From Lysobacterales bacterium (lineage in GTDB: Bacteria; Pseudomonadota; Gammaproteobacteria; Xanthomonadales; SZUA-38), in NCBI GenBank assembly GCA_028285525.1, contig JANQOZ010000082.1, forward strand, positions 1-64,000: DNA of 64,000 nucleotides. The letters run 5' to 3'. Under the pieces are notes generated by a model, which was not told where the DNA came from, did not search any database, and saw only the letters and a program-made list of their open reading frames with translations. Made by a program: the position numbers and the translations under genes. How positions within the stretch are numbered: position 1 is the first letter of the stretch; every line of letters begins with the position of its first letter. Shown piece after piece: positions 17,335 through 28,650 of the stretch.

Positions 17335-17418
17335 CCATCCACTCTCGGTCGCAGGACGTCCATGTCCTGCTAGGAGCGTGAAGCGATAAGCTCAAGCTGT
17401 CAGTGGATGGACAGCTTG
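17334..17418. repeat. compound hairpin element between aminotransferase and fimT genes
   Basis: Three inverted repeats are nested or competing here: TCCATCCACT (17334-17343) with AGTGGATGGA (17402-17411); GCAGGAC-GTCCAT-GTCCTGC (17351-17370); and CAAGCTGTC-agtggatg-GACAGCTTG (17393-17418). The first and third cannot form together. It may be an interspersed repeat or a processing or attenuation structure on the minus-strand transcript leading into the fimT-like gene. Confidence 0.6.
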
Positions 17419-17445
17419 TCGGGTCGTACGAAAGGTTACGGCAGC

Positions 17446-18618
17446 TTAGCTAAGAAAATTGCCCAGGCGCCGAAGGGCTTCGATGAGCAAATCATCGGAG
17501 GTGGCGTAGGCCACCCGGATGTGTCCAGGCGCGCCGAAAGGCGTTCCCGGCACCATCGCCACCTCAGCCTCTTCAAGAATCCGGGTCGCGAGCTCAATAT
17601 CGTTGCTCACCGACAGCTTTGCGGCGGCTGCCGAAAAATCGGGCAGCAGGTAAAACGCGCCCTCGCCGGGCAGACAGGACACGCCCGGCAGATCGTTTAG
17701 GCCGGCGAGCATCAGATCGTGGCGCCGACGGTAAGCCTCGGACATTTGCTGGATGCACGACTGATCGCCATTCAGCGCGGCAACCGCAGCTGCCTGCGAT
17801 ACGGAGCAGGCGTTTGAGGTGCTCTGGCCCTGGATCTTGCGCATGGCGGTGATCAGCTCGACTGGTCCCGCGCCGTAGCCGATGCGCCAGCCGGTCATCG
17901 CGTACGCTTTGGAGACGCCGTTCACGACCAGCGTTCGGTCGGTCAGCTCGGGGCAGGCGCCGAGGAACGGCGTGATGGGCTCTTGTCCCCAGTAGATCGC
18001 GTCATAGATTTCGTCGCTCAGTACCCAGACGTTCGGGTAGCGCTGCAGCACTTCACCCAGCGCCTGGTACTCCGCTCGGGTGTAGGCTCGACCGGTCGGG
18101 TTGCCCGGCGAATTCAAAATGAGCATTCGTGTCTTGCTGGTCAGCGCACCTTCAAGGGCGCCGGCGGTGAGCTTGAACCCGTTCTCCGCGGGGCAGGGCA
18201 CAATCACCGCGTCGCCGTCACCCAGCCGAACCATATCCGGATAGGACACCCAGTAAGGCGCGGGCACAATCGCTTCGTCACCCGGATTGAGCAGTGCGAG
18301 CATCGCGTTGAACAGCGCCTGCTTAGCGCCGCTGGTCACCAGAACCTGGTCCGCTCCGTAGGTCATACCGTCACGCGCCAGCCGGTCGCAGATTGCCTGC
18401 TTCAGCTCGGCGGTTCCGTCGACGGCCGTATAGCGGGTCTTGCCTTCGGCAATGGCCTGTCTCGCGGCCTCGAGAATATGTTCCGGGGTGTCGAAATCGG
18501 GCTCTCCGGCGCTCAACGAGATGACCTGCCGACCGGCTTCCTTCATGGCCAGCGCCTTGCGCGTAAATGCGATGGTGGCAGAGGGCTGAATGCGGGCGAT
18601 GCGTGAACTGAGGTCCAA
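17446..18618 (-). CDS. pyridoxal-phosphate aminotransferase (aspartate aminotransferase type)
   Basis: 390-residue fold type I, class I aminotransferase, most like aspartate/prephenate aminotransferases that move an amino group between aspartate (or aromatic precursors) and 2-oxoglutarate. Visible features are LSAGEPDFDTPEHI near the start, GNPTGRAYTRAE, and the Schiff-base lysine in VNGVSKAYAMTGWRIGYG. No ATG suits the start. TTG at 18618 gives the family N-terminus LDLSSRIARIQPSATIAF; another TTG at 18663 adds 15 poorly conserved residues. It is divergent from uvrB. Confidence 0.88.
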   Translation of the reverse strand: MDLSSRIARIQPSATIAFTRKALAMKEAGRQVISLSAGEPDFDTPEHILEAARQAIAEGKTRYTAVDGTAELKQAICDRLARDGMTYGADQVLVTSGAKQALFNAMLALLNPGDEAIVPAPYWVSYPDMVRLGDGDAVIVPCPAENGFKLTAGALEGALTSKTRMLILNSPGNPTGRAYTRAEYQALGEVLQRYPNVWVLSDEIYDAIYWGQEPITPFLGACPELTDRTLVVNGVSKAYAMTGWRIGYGAGPVELITAMRKIQGQSTSNACSVSQAAAVAALNGDQSCIQQMSEAYRRRHDLMLAGLNDLPGVSCLPGEGAFYLLPDFSAAAAKLSVSNDIELATRILEEAEVAMVPGTPFGAPGHIRVAYATSDDLLIEALRRLGNFLS

Positions 18619-18724
18619 GGCGTGTATCCGGATGCTGACAAAGCCGCAAAATAGCACAGCCAATGCGGTGCAGGTTGCTGCCGTCGTGGCAGCTTATTGC
18701 ACGCCAAAACGACGAACGGTTCGT

Positions 18725-18730
18725 TAAACT
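18725..18730 (+). promoter_or_regulatory. possible -10 element for uvrB
   Basis: TAAACT lies 28 bases before the proposed GTG start of uvrB. The same GTTAAACTG string occurs at 21087-21095 ahead of the thrS leader. No good -35 is seen. A short repeat, ACGAA-CGG-TTCGT (18712-18724), sits directly upstream; it is not an E. coli-type LexA box. Confidence 0.35.
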
Positions 18731-18757
18731 GGCGAATTGTCTTTCGGGGTCAAACCG

Positions 18758-20782
<2,025 letters not shown>

Positions 20783-20809
20783 CAGAAGAGATCTCGCGCC
20801 CGTTAACCA

Positions 20810-20921
20810 GGCGAGCAGCGGGGCCTTCGCGATCAGGCGCGTCCGAGCCAGGGATGGCGAGGCCGAGCGCACAAGGACGTGTTCACAGCGACGCCTGAGC
20901 GGGAAGGCCCCGCTGTTCGCC
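20810..20921. repeat. 112-base imperfect hairpin (interspersed repeat type)
   Basis: The 19-base outer arms (20810-20828 and 20903-20921) match at 18 positions, and the mismatch allows a G-U pair in RNA. An inner seven-base stem, TCAGGCG (20833-20839) with CGCCTGA (20892-20898), follows. The interior holds smaller inverted motifs such as GCCA-GGGA-TGGC. No T-run follows, so it is not a simple terminator. It lies in the 205-base gap between uvrB and tRNA-Val. Confidence 0.7.
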
Positions 20922-20987
20922 GTCAACGAAGACAAAGAAACGATTGGCCCCCGCCGACCTTTGTGATACCTTTCCGCGCCTTCCTGG

Positions 20988-21064
20988 GGGCGATTAGCTC
21001 AGTTGGTTAGAGCGCCGTCTTGACATGGCGGAGGTCACTGGTTCAACTCCAGTATCGCCCACCA
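20988..21064 (+). tRNA. tRNA-Val (GAC)
   Basis: A complete 77-base cloverleaf with the CCA end encoded. The acceptor stem is GGGCGAT/ATCGCCC, the D arm GCTC...GAGC, the anticodon stem CCGTC/GGCGG with loop TTGACAT giving anticodon GAC, and the T arm ACTGG/CCAGT. A GATACC -10-like box (20965-20970) lies about 18 bases upstream. Confidence 0.97.
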
Positions 21065-21100
21065 CTCCCATTCCACGCGCCAAACGGTTAAACTGCCGTC

Positions 21101-21130
21101 ATGGCATCGACCTTTACTACCGTCGACTAA
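21101..21130 (+). CDS. putative threonine leader peptide of thrS (MASTFTTVD)
   Basis: A nine-codon open frame, ATG to TAA, lies between tRNA-Val and the terminator in front of thrS. Three of nine codons are Thr (ACC, ACT, ACC), two of them adjacent. Such a bias directly before a terminator and the threonyl-tRNA synthetase gene fits a ribosome-mediated attenuator. No Shine-Dalgarno sequence is seen. A TAAACT box at 21089-21094 is placed so that transcription could start at the ATG, giving a leaderless message. Translation is not proven. Confidence 0.45.
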   Translation: MASTFTTVD

Positions 21131-21138
21131 TCACCCGT

Positions 21139-21180
21139 CGCCCAGATCGAAGTATCAGAGGGCGCTGGGCGCCCTTTTTT
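21139..21180 (+). terminator. thrS attenuator: rho-independent terminator with competing antiterminator
   Basis: Terminator stem GGGCGC (21160-21165) pairs with GCGCCC (21169-21174) and is followed by six T (21175-21180). CGCCCAG (21139-21145) can instead pair perfectly with CTGGGCG (21165-21171), which overlaps both arms of the terminator and would prevent it. It ends 25 bases before the thrS start. The terminator alone would also serve tRNA-Val. Confidence 0.65.
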
Positions 21181-21205
21181 GTGCGCGAGAGAAACTGACA
21201 AGATC

Positions 21206-23137
21206 ATGATCACAATTACGCTTCCAGACGGCAGCCAGCGGCAGTTTGACCATCCGGTCAGCGTGCTGGACGTGGCTTCCGACATCGGGCCGGGGCTGGC
21301 GAAAGCCGCACTGGCGGGCAAGGTAGACGGCAAGATGGTTGACACCTCTTATACCGTCGACACCGATGCGGAGCTGGCCATTGTGACCGCGCGGGACGAA
21401 GAGGGTCTTGAGGTCATCCGCCACTCGACGGCTCACCTGCTGGCGCAGGCGGTCAAGCGGCTGTTCCCGGACGCGCAGGTCACGATCGGCCCGGTGATCG
21501 ACGACGGGTTCTACTACGACTTTTCTTACCCGCCGGGTTTCAGCGAGGACGACCTCGAGAAGATCGAAGCGGAGATGGCACGCATCGCCAAAGAGGCGTT
21601 GCCGGTCAAGCGGCAGGAGATGGGCCGCGATGAAGCCGTCGAGTTTTTCTCCCAGATGGGGGAAAAGTATAAGGCTGAGATCATCGCTGATATCCCAAGC
21701 GACGAGACGCTCTCGCTTTATGGCCAGGGCGACTTCATCGACCTGTGCCGCGGTCCGCACGTGCCGGATACGGGCAAGCTGAAGGCGTTCAAGCTGACGA
21801 AGCTCGCCGGCGCTTATTGGCGCGGCAACTCGGACAACGAGATGCTGCAGCGGATCTACGGTACGGCCTGGGGCACGCCCAAGGAGCTCAAGGCACATCT
21901 CCATCGGCTGGAAGAAGCGGCCAAGCGAGATCATCGCCGGCTGGGTACACAGCTCGACCTGTTTCATATGCAGGAAGAGGCCCCCGGCATGGTCTTCTGG
22001 CACGACCACGGCTGGCGGATCTGGCAGGAGGTCGAAAGCTATATGCGCGGTCGACTTCGCAAAGAAGGCTACCAGGAGATCAAAACGCCGCAGATCATCG
22101 ACCGGTCGCTGTGGGAGAAATCCGGCCACTGGGACAAGTTTCGCGAGCACATGTTTACGACCGAGTCGGAGAACCGGACGTACGCGGTGAAGCCGATGAA
22201 CTGCCCGGGCGGCGTCCAGGTGTTTAATCGCAACCTTCACAGCTATCGCGACCTGCCGCTGCGCATCGCTGAGTTTGGGTCCTGTCACCGCAACGAGCCG
22301 TCGGGCGCGCTGCACGGGCTGATGCGCGTGCGCAATTTCACGCAGGATGATGCGCACATCTTCTGTACGGAAGACCAGATTGCCGAGGAAGTGGCTCGAT
22401 CTCATGACCTCGTCGAATCAATCTACCGGGATTTTGGCTTCGACGAGATTATCGTCAGGCTCTCTACGCGACCGGAGCAGCGGGTGGGTGACGACGCCAT
22501 CTGGGATAAAGCTGAGGCGGCACTCGAAGCTGTCCTCAACGACAAAGGCGTTAACTGGGAGCTGCAGCCTGGGGAAGGGGCGTTTTACGGGCCAAAGATC
22601 GAATACAGTCTGAAAGACTGCCTGGATCGGGTCTGGCAGTGCGGCACGATGCAGGTGGATTTCTCGATGCCTGATCGGCTGGGGGCGTACTACATCGACG
22701 AGTCCAGCGAGCGGGTGGTGCCGGTGATGCTGCACCGCGCGATCCTCGGCTCGATGGAACGGTTTATCGGGATTTTGATCGAGCAATATGCCGGCGCCAT
22801 GCCGGTCTGGCTGAGTCCGCTGCAGGCCGTGGTGATGAATATTACGGACCGGCAGGCAGATTATTGCGAAAAGGTCACAAAAACCCTTGAATCACAAGGG
22901 TTTCGGGTCGAAAGTGACTTGAGAAACGAGAAAATCGGCTTTAAAATCCGCGAGCGCTCCCTGCAGAAGGTGCCTTATCTGTTGGTCATCGGCGACCGCG
23001 AGGTGGAGAACGGCGCCGTTGCCGTCCGCCAGCGAGATGGAACTGACCTGGGAGCGATGCCCCTGGAGCAGTTCTGCGCGCTGTTGAAAGAGCAGGTGGA
23101 TGCCCGCAGTACGGGGCTTGAGAAAAACACTGAGTAA
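21206..23137 (+). CDS. thrS: threonyl-tRNA synthetase
   Basis: Class II synthetase of 643 residues that charges tRNA-Thr and edits mis-attached serine. The order is TGS domain (1-60), editing domain with the zinc-type motif [16 protein letters not shown] (73-77 region), catalytic core with motif 2 [20 protein letters not shown] and the zinc Cys in MNCPGG, and the C-terminal anticodon-binding domain. ATG 21206 gives the normal N-terminus [11 protein letters not shown]; the open frame upstream runs through the T-run of the terminator. It heads the thrS-infC-rpmI-rplT-pheS-pheT-ihfA block and is probably controlled by the upstream leader. Confidence 0.97.
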   Translation: MITITLPDGSQRQFDHPVSVLDVASDIGPGLAKAALAGKVDGKMVDTSYTVDTDAELAIVTARDEEGLEVIRHSTAHLLAQAVKRLFPDAQVTIGPVIDDGFYYDFSYPPGFSEDDLEKIEAEMARIAKEALPVKRQEMGRDEAVEFFSQMGEKYKAEIIADIPSDETLSLYGQGDFIDLCRGPHVPDTGKLKAFKLTKLAGAYWRGNSDNEMLQRIYGTAWGTPKELKAHLHRLEEAAKRDHRRLGTQLDLFHMQEEAPGMVFWHDHGWRIWQEVESYMRGRLRKEGYQEIKTPQIIDRSLWEKSGHWDKFREHMFTTESENRTYAVKPMNCPGGVQVFNRNLHSYRDLPLRIAEFGSCHRNEPSGALHGLMRVRNFTQDDAHIFCTEDQIAEEVARSHDLVESIYRDFGFDEIIVRLSTRPEQRVGDDAIWDKAEAALEAVLNDKGVNWELQPGEGAFYGPKIEYSLKDCLDRVWQCGTMQVDFSMPDRLGAYYIDESSERVVPVMLHRAILGSMERFIGILIEQYAGAMPVWLSPLQAVVMNITDRQADYCEKVTKTLESQGFRVESDLRNEKIGFKIRERSLQKVPYLLVIGDREVENGAVAVRQRDGTDLGAMPLEQFCALLKEQVDARSTGLEKNTE

Positions 23138-23172
23138 CGCGGCCGGAGCCGCGCCATTTGGAGGAATAGCTA

Positions 23173-23691
23173 ATCGCCCAACATAAACAGACTCGGCGTA
23201 ACGAGAAAATCATCGCCCCGGAAGTGCGAGTCATTGCAGAGGACGGTGAACAGGTGGGCATCAAGTCCATCGAAGAAGCCCAGGCCCTGGCCAAGGAGGC
23301 CGGACTGGATCTCGTAGAGGTTGTGCCCAACGCCGAACCGCCCGTGTGTCGCATCATGGACTACGGTAAGTACCGTTTTGAAATGTCCAAGAAGGCGCAG
23401 GCGGCTAAGAAAAAACAAAAACAGACCCAGGTGAAGGAAATCAAATTCCGACCGGGGACCGAAGAAGCCGACTATCAGGTCAAGATGCGAAACCTGCGGC
23501 GCTTCATTGAACAGGGCGATAAGGTCAAAGTCAGTCTGCGATTTCGGGGCCGGGAGATGGCCCACCAGGAGCTGGGAACCAAGCTGCTGCAGCGGATCGA
23601 AGAGGACCTGACCGACGAAGTGGTGGTGGAGCAACGGCCGTCGATGGAAGGCCGGGTCATGGTGATGATGCTGTCACCGCCAAAAAATTAA
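23173..23691 (+). CDS. infC: translation initiation factor IF-3 (AUC start)
   Basis: 172-residue factor that binds the 30S subunit, rejects wrong start codons and keeps subunits apart. Both domains and the linker are present ([15 protein letters not shown], then [18 protein letters not shown], then the C-terminal [17 protein letters not shown]). The frame opens after a TAG at 23167-23169. The first ATG/GTG/TTG is a GTG at 23224, which would delete the start of the N-domain. ATC at 23173 lies eight bases after a perfect GGAGG and gives [20 protein letters not shown]. Rare start codons are known for infC, where they allow IF-3 to limit its own synthesis. Confidence 0.93.
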   Translation: MAQHKQTRRNEKIIAPEVRVIAEDGEQVGIKSIEEAQALAKEAGLDLVEVVPNAEPPVCRIMDYGKYRFEMSKKAQAAKKKQKQTQVKEIKFRPGTEEADYQVKMRNLRRFIEQGDKVKVSLRFRGREMAHQELGTKLLQRIEEDLTDEVVVEQRPSMEGRVMVMMLSPPKN

Positions 23692-23967
23692 ACTATTGCA
23701 GAGACGCTGACGGCGAGCCTGCATTTCAGGCTGCTGCCAGCCTTCACACTTTGCAGGCCTTCGGGCCGGAAAATGGCGGCAGCTGACGGTGTCGCCATTT
23801 TGTTTCTGGGCCTTTGGGCCAGGCGACAGCCATGGATTTAGCCAGATCGGCCCTCGGGCCGGCGGTAAAAAGCATCCCGCAAGGGACTATACGCGGCGGC
23901 GAGTACGGACAGAAAGCGCCTTTGGGCCACTTGTCGACGTCAAATAAATGAAAAATGGAGAAGACCC
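23692..23967 (+). promoter_or_regulatory. structured infC-rpmI intergenic region (possible L20-type leader)
   Basis: 276 bases with no gene. It holds a strong stem, AAAATGGCG (23770-23778) with CGCCATTTT (23793-23801), followed by GTTT, and several short hairpins built on GGCC arms with ttc/ttt loops (near 23757-23767, 23807-23818 and 23851-23861). In other bacteria the message ahead of rpmI-rplT carries the L20 autoregulatory site. This region is placed and structured for that role, but I could not match a specific known fold. Confidence 0.4.
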
Positions 23968-24162
23968 ATGCCAAAGATGAAAACGAATCGTGGCGCGGCA
24001 AAACGCTTCAAGAAGACGGCTTCCGGCTTCAAGCGTGGACACGCGTTCACCTCACACATCCTGACCAAGATGAGTCAGAAGCGTAAGCGAAACCTGCGCG
24101 GCACCACCCAGGTGGACGCTGCTGACGTGAAGTCCGTGAAGCGCATGCTTCCGTACGCCTGA
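23968..24162 (+). CDS. rpmI: 50S ribosomal protein L35
   Basis: 64-residue basic ribosomal protein with the full family sequence ([44 protein letters not shown] and so on). GGAGAAGACCC before the ATG contains the ribosome binding site. It is followed by rplT after 12 bases, so the two are co-translated. Confidence 0.97.
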   Translation: MPKMKTNRGAAKRFKKTASGFKRGHAFTSHILTKMSQKRKRNLRGTTQVDAADVKSVKRMLPYA

Positions 24163-24174
24163 GGAGTGTGAGCA

Positions 24175-24534
24175 ATGGCTAGAGTAAAACGTGGTGTTGT
24201 CGCACGGCGGCGGCACAAGAAAGTACTGAAACAGGCCAAGGGCTACTACAACGCCCGCCGTAAGGTCTATCGCGTTGCCTATCAGGCGGTTACGAAAGCG
24301 GCTCAATACGCCTACCGTGACCGTCGCGTGCGCAAGCGCGAGTTTCGCGCGCTGTGGATCGTTCGGATCAACGCAGCGGCGCGCGAGTGCGGCTTGTCTT
24401 ACAGCCGCTTCATGAACGGCCTCAAGCGTGCCAACATCAGCCTGGACCGCAAGGTGCTGGCCGATATGGCGGTGCGCGACAAAGCCGCTTTTGCCGCCGT
24501 GGCGGAAAAAGCCAAAGCCGTTCTTAGCGCCTGA
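24175..24534 (+). CDS. rplT: 50S ribosomal protein L20
   Basis: 119-residue 23S rRNA-binding protein needed early in 50S assembly, of full family length ([39 protein letters not shown]). In many bacteria L20 represses its own rpmI-rplT message by binding upstream RNA. The preceding intergenic region is a candidate target here. GAGGAGTGTG precedes the ATG. Confidence 0.97.
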   Translation: MARVKRGVVARRRHKKVLKQAKGYYNARRKVYRVAYQAVTKAAQYAYRDRRVRKREFRALWIVRINAAARECGLSYSRFMNGLKRANISLDRKVLADMAVRDKAAFAAVAEKAKAVLSA

Positions 24535-24546
24535 TCAGGCCTTGTT

Positions 24547-24565
24547 CCCGCGGCTTTGCCGCGGG
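24547..24565 (+). promoter_or_regulatory. hairpin between rplT and pheS
   Basis: CCCGCGGC-TTT-GCCGCGGG forms an eight-pair stem in the 47-base gap before pheS. There is no T-run and no room for a phenylalanine leader peptide, so classical pheM-type attenuation is not supported. It may stabilise the upstream ribosomal protein message. Confidence 0.5.
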
Positions 24566-24581
24566 AGCAGACCCCACCTAA

Positions 24582-25580
<999 letters not shown>

Positions 25581-25600
25581 GTCAGGGGCGGGACTGACAC

Positions 25601-27979
25601 ATGAAATTTAGCGTGAACTGGCTGCGGGAGTGGGTTGAGGCTGACCTCGAGCCTGCCGCCTTAGCCGAACGGCTCACCATGGGTGGTCTGGAGGTGGACG
25701 CGGTGAGTCCGGCCGGCGCTGCCCTCGACGGCGTGGTGGTCGCGAGAATCACCGGCACCGAGCCACATCCGGATGCCGACAAGCTGCAGGTGTGCGAAGT
25801 GGACTGCGGCGCTGAGGAGCCGGTTACGATTGTCTGCGGCGCGGCCAACGCGCGGCCCGGTCTGACGGCACCTCTGGCGACCGTTGGCGCCGTGCTGCCA
25901 TCGGGCATGAAGATCAAACCGGCCAAGCTGCGCGGGGTCGCCTCACAGGGGATGCTGTGCTCGGCAAGCGAACTCGCGCTCGCCGACGACGCTGCCGGAC
26001 TTATGGAGCTCCCCGCTGATTCGATCCCTGGCCAGCCGCTGTCCAAGCTGCTTCAGCTCGACGATACCTGTATCGAGATCGATCTGACGCCCAACCGAGG
26101 CGACTGTCTGTCGATCGCGGGAATCGCGCAGGATGTTGCCGCGCTCGCGGGCGGCACCTTTAAGCCAATGACGGTCGAGCCGGTTGAACCGACGCTCGAG
26201 GATCAGCGAGAGATTGAGCTGACCCACCCGGATGAGTGCCCGCGCTACCTCGGCCGAATGGTGTGTGGTATCGACAACCGCGCCGAGTCGCCGCTGTGGA
26301 TGGTCGAAAAGCTGCGCCGCTGCGGTCTGCGGTCAATTCATCCGGTGGTCGACGTGACCAACTACGTCATGCTCGAGCTCGGACAGCCGATGCACGCGTT
26401 CGACGCGAGCGCCATTGCCGGGCCCGTTTCGGTGCGGCGCGCGAAGGCCGGCGAGTCGCTCCAGCTTCTCGACGGCACGGACGTGGAGCTGACCGAAAAG
26501 CTCCTGGTGATCACCGATAAGGACCAACCCGTCGCCCTGGCCGGGCTCATGGGCGGCATGGGCTCGGCCGTGACGCCCGACACCACCGACGTATTTTTTG
26601 AAGCCGCCTGGTTCGATCCGGCCAGCATCATCGGCCGGGCTCGCGACCTGGGCGTGCACTCCGACGCGGCGCATCGTTTTGAACGTGGCGTGGATCCGAC
26701 CGGCCAGCGCCAGGCGATGGAGCGCGCTACGGCGCTGCTGCTGGAGATTGCCGGCGGCGCCTGTGGCCCGGTAGTTGAGGCGGTTCGCGAGGCGGAGATT
26801 CCCTCGCGACCCCCAGTCACGCTCCGAAGATCGCGACTCGACCGGCTCGTGGGGCTGTCCGTGGACGACGCGCAGGTCAGCCGGACGTTCTCGGATCTTG
26901 GCATGGCCGTCGCTGAGGTCGAGGGCGGTTGGGAGGTGACCCCGCCCGGACGACGTTTCGACATTGAGCTGGAGGTCGATCTGATCGAAGAGGTGGCCCG
27001 TGTGTATGGCTACGATCGGCTGCATGAGTCGGTGCCGGGCGGCGACCTGCCGCCGGTTTCGATTCCTGAGGCGCAGGTGCCAATGGCGCGGATCGCGCAG
27101 GTGATGAACGAGGCGGGCGTCAGCGAGGTGGTGACCTACAGCTTCCGGTCGCCGGAAGAACTGCTCCCGATGGGCGTGGACCAGCCGCTGATGCTGGCAA
27201 ATCCGCTCTCGCGGGAAATGTCAGCCATGCGCACCAGCCTGATTCCGGGCCTGCTGAAGGCGCTGGAGCACAACCAGAAGCGCCAGCAAAGCCGCGTTGC
27301 GCTGTTTGAAACCGGACGGTGTTTCCTGCCTCAGGCTGACGGGTCGGTGGAAGAGCGCGACCGGGTGGCCGTGGTTGCCGCCGGACGCCGCCATCCCGAG
27401 CAGTGGCTGCGGTCGGAAGAAACCCTCGACTTTTTCGACGTCAAAGGCTGGCTGGAGGGCCTGGTGGCCCTGTCGGGCGCATCGGCAGATTTTTCCTTCG
27501 AGGCCGGGAATCGCGCCTGGCTCCATCCGGGGCAGCAGGCGGAGATCCACCGGGACGCCGAGCCGGTCGGCTGGGTGGGTACGCTACACCCAAACTGGCA
27601 GAAAAAAGCCGACTGCAGGGGCCCTGTGGTGGCGTTTGAGGTCGATCTTGCAGCGATCGTGGGCGGAAGGGTGCCTAAAGCGCAGCCTGTGTCTCGCTAC
27701 CCGTCGATCCGTCGAGATCTCAATGTGGTTGTGAATAAAAGTGTCAACTGGCGGTCGATTCAACAAATTGTTGAAGAAACCGTGGGTAACTTATTGACAA
27801 GTCTTGTGGTTTTTGACGAATATACGGGGAAGGGAATCGACGCTAGCCAGCGCAGTCTGTCCTTCGGGCTGGTAATGCAAGATCAAGGTACGACGTTGAC
27901 CGACGAGACGGTCGATGGGGTCATGAGCACGGTAATCACCCGCTTGCATGATCAATTGGGCGCGGAGTTGCGAGGGTAG
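25601..27979 (+). CDS. pheT: phenylalanyl-tRNA synthetase beta subunit
   Basis: 792-residue beta subunit. The order is B1 and tRNA-binding EMAP-like domain (40-150), B3/B4 editing domain (about 210-400, with the MHAFDAS region that removes Tyr from tRNA-Phe), B5 domain, catalytic-like core, and the C-terminal ferredoxin-like anticodon-binding domain that begins [15 protein letters not shown]. Length is normal. The ihfA start lies three bases after its stop, so the two are translationally linked. Confidence 0.97.
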   Translation: MKFSVNWLREWVEADLEPAALAERLTMGGLEVDAVSPAGAALDGVVVARITGTEPHPDADKLQVCEVDCGAEEPVTIVCGAANARPGLTAPLATVGAVLPSGMKIKPAKLRGVASQGMLCSASELALADDAAGLMELPADSIPGQPLSKLLQLDDTCIEIDLTPNRGDCLSIAGIAQDVAALAGGTFKPMTVEPVEPTLEDQREIELTHPDECPRYLGRMVCGIDNRAESPLWMVEKLRRCGLRSIHPVVDVTNYVMLELGQPMHAFDASAIAGPVSVRRAKAGESLQLLDGTDVELTEKLLVITDKDQPVALAGLMGGMGSAVTPDTTDVFFEAAWFDPASIIGRARDLGVHSDAAHRFERGVDPTGQRQAMERATALLLEIAGGACGPVVEAVREAEIPSRPPVTLRRSRLDRLVGLSVDDAQVSRTFSDLGMAVAEVEGGWEVTPPGRRFDIELEVDLIEEVARVYGYDRLHESVPGGDLPPVSIPEAQVPMARIAQVMNEAGVSEVVTYSFRSPEELLPMGVDQPLMLANPLSREMSAMRTSLIPGLLKALEHNQKRQQSRVALFETGRCFLPQADGSVEERDRVAVVAAGRRHPEQWLRSEETLDFFDVKGWLEGLVALSGASADFSFEAGNRAWLHPGQQAEIHRDAEPVGWVGTLHPNWQKKADCRGPVVAFEVDLAAIVGGRVPKAQPVSRYPSIRRDLNVVVNKSVNWRSIQQIVEETVGNLLTSLVVFDEYTGKGIDASQRSLSFGLVMQDQGTTLTDETVDGVMSTVITRLHDQLGAELRG

Positions 27980-27981
27980 GG

Positions 27982-28281
27982 ATGGCGCTGACGAAAGCGG
28001 ATCTGGCCGAGAGGCTTTTTGAAGAAGTGGGGCTAAATAAGCGTGAGGCAAAAGAATTTGTCGACGCGTTTTTTGAGACCGTCCGGACCTCTCTGGAGGA
28101 CGGTGAACAGGTGAAGCTGTCCGGCTTCGGCAACTTCGATCTCCGCAGAAAAAACGAACGGCCGGGGCGAAACCCCAAGACCGGGGAAGAAATCCCGATT
28201 TCAGCCCGCACCGTGGTGACCTTCAGGCCCGGACAAAAACTAAAGTCGAGAGTTGAAGCTTATGCTGGATCCGGGCAGTAA
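27982..28281 (+). CDS. ihfA: integration host factor alpha subunit
   Basis: 99-residue subunit of the IHF heterodimer, which bends DNA sharply at promoters, origins and recombination sites. Full family sequence: [28 protein letters not shown], the arm [22 protein letters not shown], and the Pro in RNPKTG that intercalates DNA. It is the last gene of the thrS-pheST block; its end overlaps the merR gene by 20 bases. Confidence 0.97.
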   Translation: MALTKADLAERLFEEVGLNKREAKEFVDAFFETVRTSLEDGEQVKLSGFGNFDLRRKNERPGRNPKTGEEIPISARTVVTFRPGQKLKSRVEAYAGSGQ

Positions 28282-28618
28282 CAACGAACTGCCGGCCATT
28301 CCGGCCAAGCGCTACTTCACCATCGGCGAGGTCAGCGACCTGTGTGGGGTCAAGCCCCACGTGCTGCGCTACTGGGAGCAGGAGTTTCCGCACCTGAAGC
28401 CGGTCAAGCGGCGCGGCAACCGACGCTACTACCAGCGACACGACGTGATCATGATCCGTCAGATCCGCAGCCTGCTATATGAGCAGGGTTTCACCATCAC
28501 CGGCGCACGCCAGCGGCTCGAAGGCGATCAGGCAAAGAGCGACGTCAGCCGTTCCCACCAGATCATCCGTCAGATCCGCGGCGAGCTGGAAGAAGTGCTT
28601 CAGATTCTGAAGCGCTAA
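28262..28618 (+). CDS. MerR family transcriptional regulator
   Basis: 118-residue protein with an N-terminal MerR winged helix: [46 protein letters not shown] short coiled-coil helix follows, with no metal-binding cysteines. This small MerR-like protein directly after ihfA is a conserved neighbour in gammaproteobacteria; its target is unknown. ATG 28262 is chosen over a TTG at 28253. It overlaps the end of ihfA by 20 bases, so it is probably translated by coupling. Confidence 0.9.
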   Translation: MLDPGSNNELPAIPAKRYFTIGEVSDLCGVKPHVLRYWEQEFPHLKPVKRRGNRRYYQRHDVIMIRQIRSLLYEQGFTITGARQRLEGDQAKSDVSRSHQIIRQIRGELEEVLQILKR

Positions 28619-28650
28619 GCCCCCAGTTTTACCAGCGGCACCCGCCGCGC

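Noticed and set aside
21155-22405. 416-codon open frame antisense to thrS
   Set aside because: A shadow frame; His/Arg-rich composition and no family similarity.
24535-24581. pheM-like phenylalanine leader peptide before pheS
   Set aside because: The gap is 47 bases, holds one hairpin without a T-run, and has no short Phe-rich frame.
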